Origin: Zetaproteobacteria bacterium
GTDB taxonomy: Bacteria > Pseudomonadota > Zetaproteobacteria > Mariprofundales > Mariprofundaceae
Assembly (NCBI GenBank): GCA_021545595.1
Contig: JAJRVG010000103.1
Span: 1 to 6,140, forward strand
Direction of reading: 5' to 3'
DNA: 6,140 nt
A program made the translations under genes and the position numbers. Below the pieces are notes generated by a model. It had not been told where the DNA came from, did not search any database, and saw only the letters and a list, made by a program, of their open reading frames with translations. Positions 4,851 to 6,140 of the stretch are shown one piece after another (positions within the stretch are counted from its first letter, which is position 1; the number at the start of each line of letters is the position of its first letter).

Positions 4851-6011
4851 TTGCTAGCTGTTTTTGAGAATCACGTGTTCATATTTTTTGATAGAGAAAG
4901 CTTGATTTTGGAAAATTCAGATAAAGACCCAATGGTGAATTGGAAACGTTGGAAGAAGAAAGTTATTGATGCTCAAATCAGAACAGCAAATGGTGCTGAA
5001 AAATACATTCGCCAAAATCGTCCAATATATTTAGATCAAGCTAAGCAAGTGCCTTTTCCCATAGATATTAAAAGAGAAGATTTGGTTGTTCACAAAATTA
5101 TTGTTGCTCATGGTGCAATGGATGCCTGTAAGAGTTTCGCAGAAGAAAACGTTTATGGAAGCTTGGCCATAACATACGGCGAACAAATAGGCGATTTTCC
5201 ATTTCCGTTTTTTATTGATCTCGATCGTGACAACCCAGTTCATGTGTTTGATAGTCACAATCTTCCAATTGTGTTTTCAGAGTTGGACACATTTTACGAT
5301 TTCACTGCGTATTTAGATGCAAAAACTAATGCAATACAAAGATACCACTTCCTAACCTATTGTGGTGAGGAAGATTTGGTAGCTCATTATTTTATGAACT
5401 TTGATACTTCAAACAACCGTCACTTTATTGGAAGTCCAGACGAAGGAGTCATGGGGATATGCATTGGCGAAGGCGAGTGGTCAGACTTTATTGATAGGGA
5501 AGAATACAAAGCCAGAAAAGCTGCTGATAATGTGTCTTATCTTTGGGATAAGATAATTCAGAGAACATGTGAGTTCACTCTTGATGGTACAATCATGGGA
5601 GCAAGCCCATTAAGTGGAAGAAGTGCTATTCATGAAATGGCGAAGGAGCCAAGATTTCAAAGGCGAGTCCTATCAGAAGGTATAACTCAGGCGATAAGAG
5701 AATTTCCCAACACATCAAGTGACTTGGTCAGAAAGGTTACAATGCTGCATTCATTTTATAACGGAAAGGCTTACGTTTTTCTTCAGCTTAAAGCCGTCGG
5801 CTTGAGTGATACAGAGGAAGAATATAGAGAAAAAAGAAGGATCATATTGGAAATAGCCTGTGGGGCGGCTAGAAACAGATTTGATCATTTAGATACAATA
5901 ATTGGCATTGCAATTGACGCACCAAAATACGTGGAAAAGAATTCAGAGGACTTTTTGCTAATGCATTGTTCCCAATGGACAGGCTCAGATAAAGAATATG
6001 GGACCCTGTAA
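4851..6011 (+). CDS. Uncharacterised accessory protein, C-terminus cut by IS insertion
   Basis: I cannot assign a function. The open frame from TTG 4851 gives 386 residues. Its true N-terminus probably lies upstream (4720-4850). The product is soluble in appearance, with no signal peptide or membrane segments, and mixed alpha/beta. Features seen (numbered from TTG) are VFIFFDRES (9-17), WKRWKKKVIDAQ (31-42), GAEKYI (48-53), VVHKIIVAHGA (79-89), FIDLDRDNPVHVFD (121-134), YCGEEDLVAHYFMNF (170-184) and EEEYREKRRIILEIACGAA (322-340). From memory it resembles a widespread set of 400-450 residue hypothetical proteins. Their N-terminal ELCDLL-V----V-IF segment recalls a PD-(D/E)XK nuclease core, but the Lys position is Arg here, so this is only a suggestion. 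Codons are much richer in A+T than in serC, suggesting transfer. The last three codons and the stop lie in the end of an insertion sequence, so the native C-terminus is lost. Confidence 0.75.
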   Translation: MLAVFENHVFIFFDRESLILENSDKDPMVNWKRWKKKVIDAQIRTANGAEKYIRQNRPIYLDQAKQVPFPIDIKREDLVVHKIIVAHGAMDACKSFAEENVYGSLAITYGEQIGDFPFPFFIDLDRDNPVHVFDSHNLPIVFSELDTFYDFTAYLDAKTNAIQRYHFLTYCGEEDLVAHYFMNFDTSNNRHFIGSPDEGVMGICIGEGEWSDFIDREEYKARKAADNVSYLWDKIIQRTCEFTLDGTIMGASPLSGRSAIHEMAKEPRFQRRVLSEGITQAIREFPNTSSDLVRKVTMLHSFYNGKAYVFLQLKAVGLSDTEEEYREKRRIILEIACGAARNRFDHLDTIIGIAIDAPKYVEKNSEDFLLMHCSQWTGSDKEYGTL

Positions 6012-6140
6012 ATCCATCTGTGTAAATTCATTTAAAACTTCTCCGGCATCCGATCCGGAAACTCGATCATAAAGCGGTTAAGTGCGGTTTTCCAGTGATG
6101 AATGGGCTTGGTCCATTTCTTGGAAGCTGATTCAATAGCC
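6000..6140 (-). mobile_element. End of an IS256-family-like insertion sequence (partial)
   Basis: Sequence from about 6000 begins GGGACCCTGTAAATCC, followed by TGTGTAAATTCA (6019-6030). It has the form of the terminal inverted repeat of IS256-family elements, where TGTGTAA(A/G)TTC a short way inside the end is common. The transposase C-terminus is immediately inside it on the minus strand. Base composition changes sharply at the junction. The other end lies outside the window, so neither the inverted-repeat partner nor the target duplication can be checked. The exact boundary (6000 or 6001) is an estimate. Confidence 0.7.
6032..6139 (-). CDS. Transposase, IS256/mutator-like, C-terminal fragment (runs off the window edge)
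   Basis: The minus strand encodes the last 35 residues of a protein that starts beyond the window. They include AIESASKKW, then HHWKTALNRFMIEFPDRM, and end EKF with stop TAA (6034-6032). The W-x(6)-W-x-x-AL-x-x-F-x-I-x-F-x-x-R pattern is the usual extreme C-terminus of IS256-family DDE transposases. The DDE catalytic residues lie outside the window. The stop is about 30 bp from the inferred element end, as expected. Whether the rest of the transposase is intact is unknown. Confidence 0.8.
   Translation of the reverse strand, partial: AIESASKKWTKPIHHWKTALNRFMIEFPDRMPEKF

Noticed and set aside
4601..6140. CRISPR array, tRNA or other structural RNA in the accessory segment
   Set aside because: No regularly spaced repeats and no cloverleaf or CCA-ended tRNA-like sequence were seen.

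Overview
The window looks like a proteobacterial chromosome, probably gammaproteobacterial or a close relative such as Zetaproteobacteria. The evidence is the gene order ribE-ribBA-ribH-nusB, a SerC of the E. coli type, and a HIT protein of a kind I associate with proteobacteria. I cannot name a genus. Bases 1 to about 4600 have an even, medium G+C content with tightly packed genes. From about 4690 to 6000 the DNA is visibly richer in A+T, and the window ends inside an insertion sequence.

Bases 1-2899 (minus strand) hold a riboflavin operon read in the order ribE (riboflavin synthase), ribBA (bifunctional DHBP synthase / GTP cyclohydrolase II), ribH (lumazine synthase) and nusB (antitermination factor). 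Together these make riboflavin from GTP and ribulose 5-phosphate, except for the deaminase/reductase step (RibD) and the dephosphorylation step, which are not encoded here. ribH and nusB both appear to start with TTG. The only sizeable gap, between ribBA and ribH, holds a perfect 8-bp dyad beside an extended -10-like sequence, so ribH-nusB may have its own regulated promoter.

Bases 2942-4600 (plus strand) hold a HIT-family hydrolase gene, divergent from ribE across about 42 bp, and then serC (phosphoserine aminotransferase). serC closes with a textbook intrinsic terminator that has a GCAA tetraloop. A small SD-led ORF of 18 codons overlaps the serC start.

Bases 4601-6140 are an accessory segment. 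It contains one long A+T-rich gene of an uncharacterised family. The gene appears damaged at both ends. At its 5' end, conserved-looking coding sequence continues upstream of any usable start codon and could be rejoined to an ATG by one extra G. At its 3' end, the reading frame runs into the terminus of an IS256-family-like element, which supplies the last codons and the stop. The C-terminus of that element's transposase lies on the minus strand at the window edge. I see no complete new system here. The uncharacterised gene and its context are the most unusual content.
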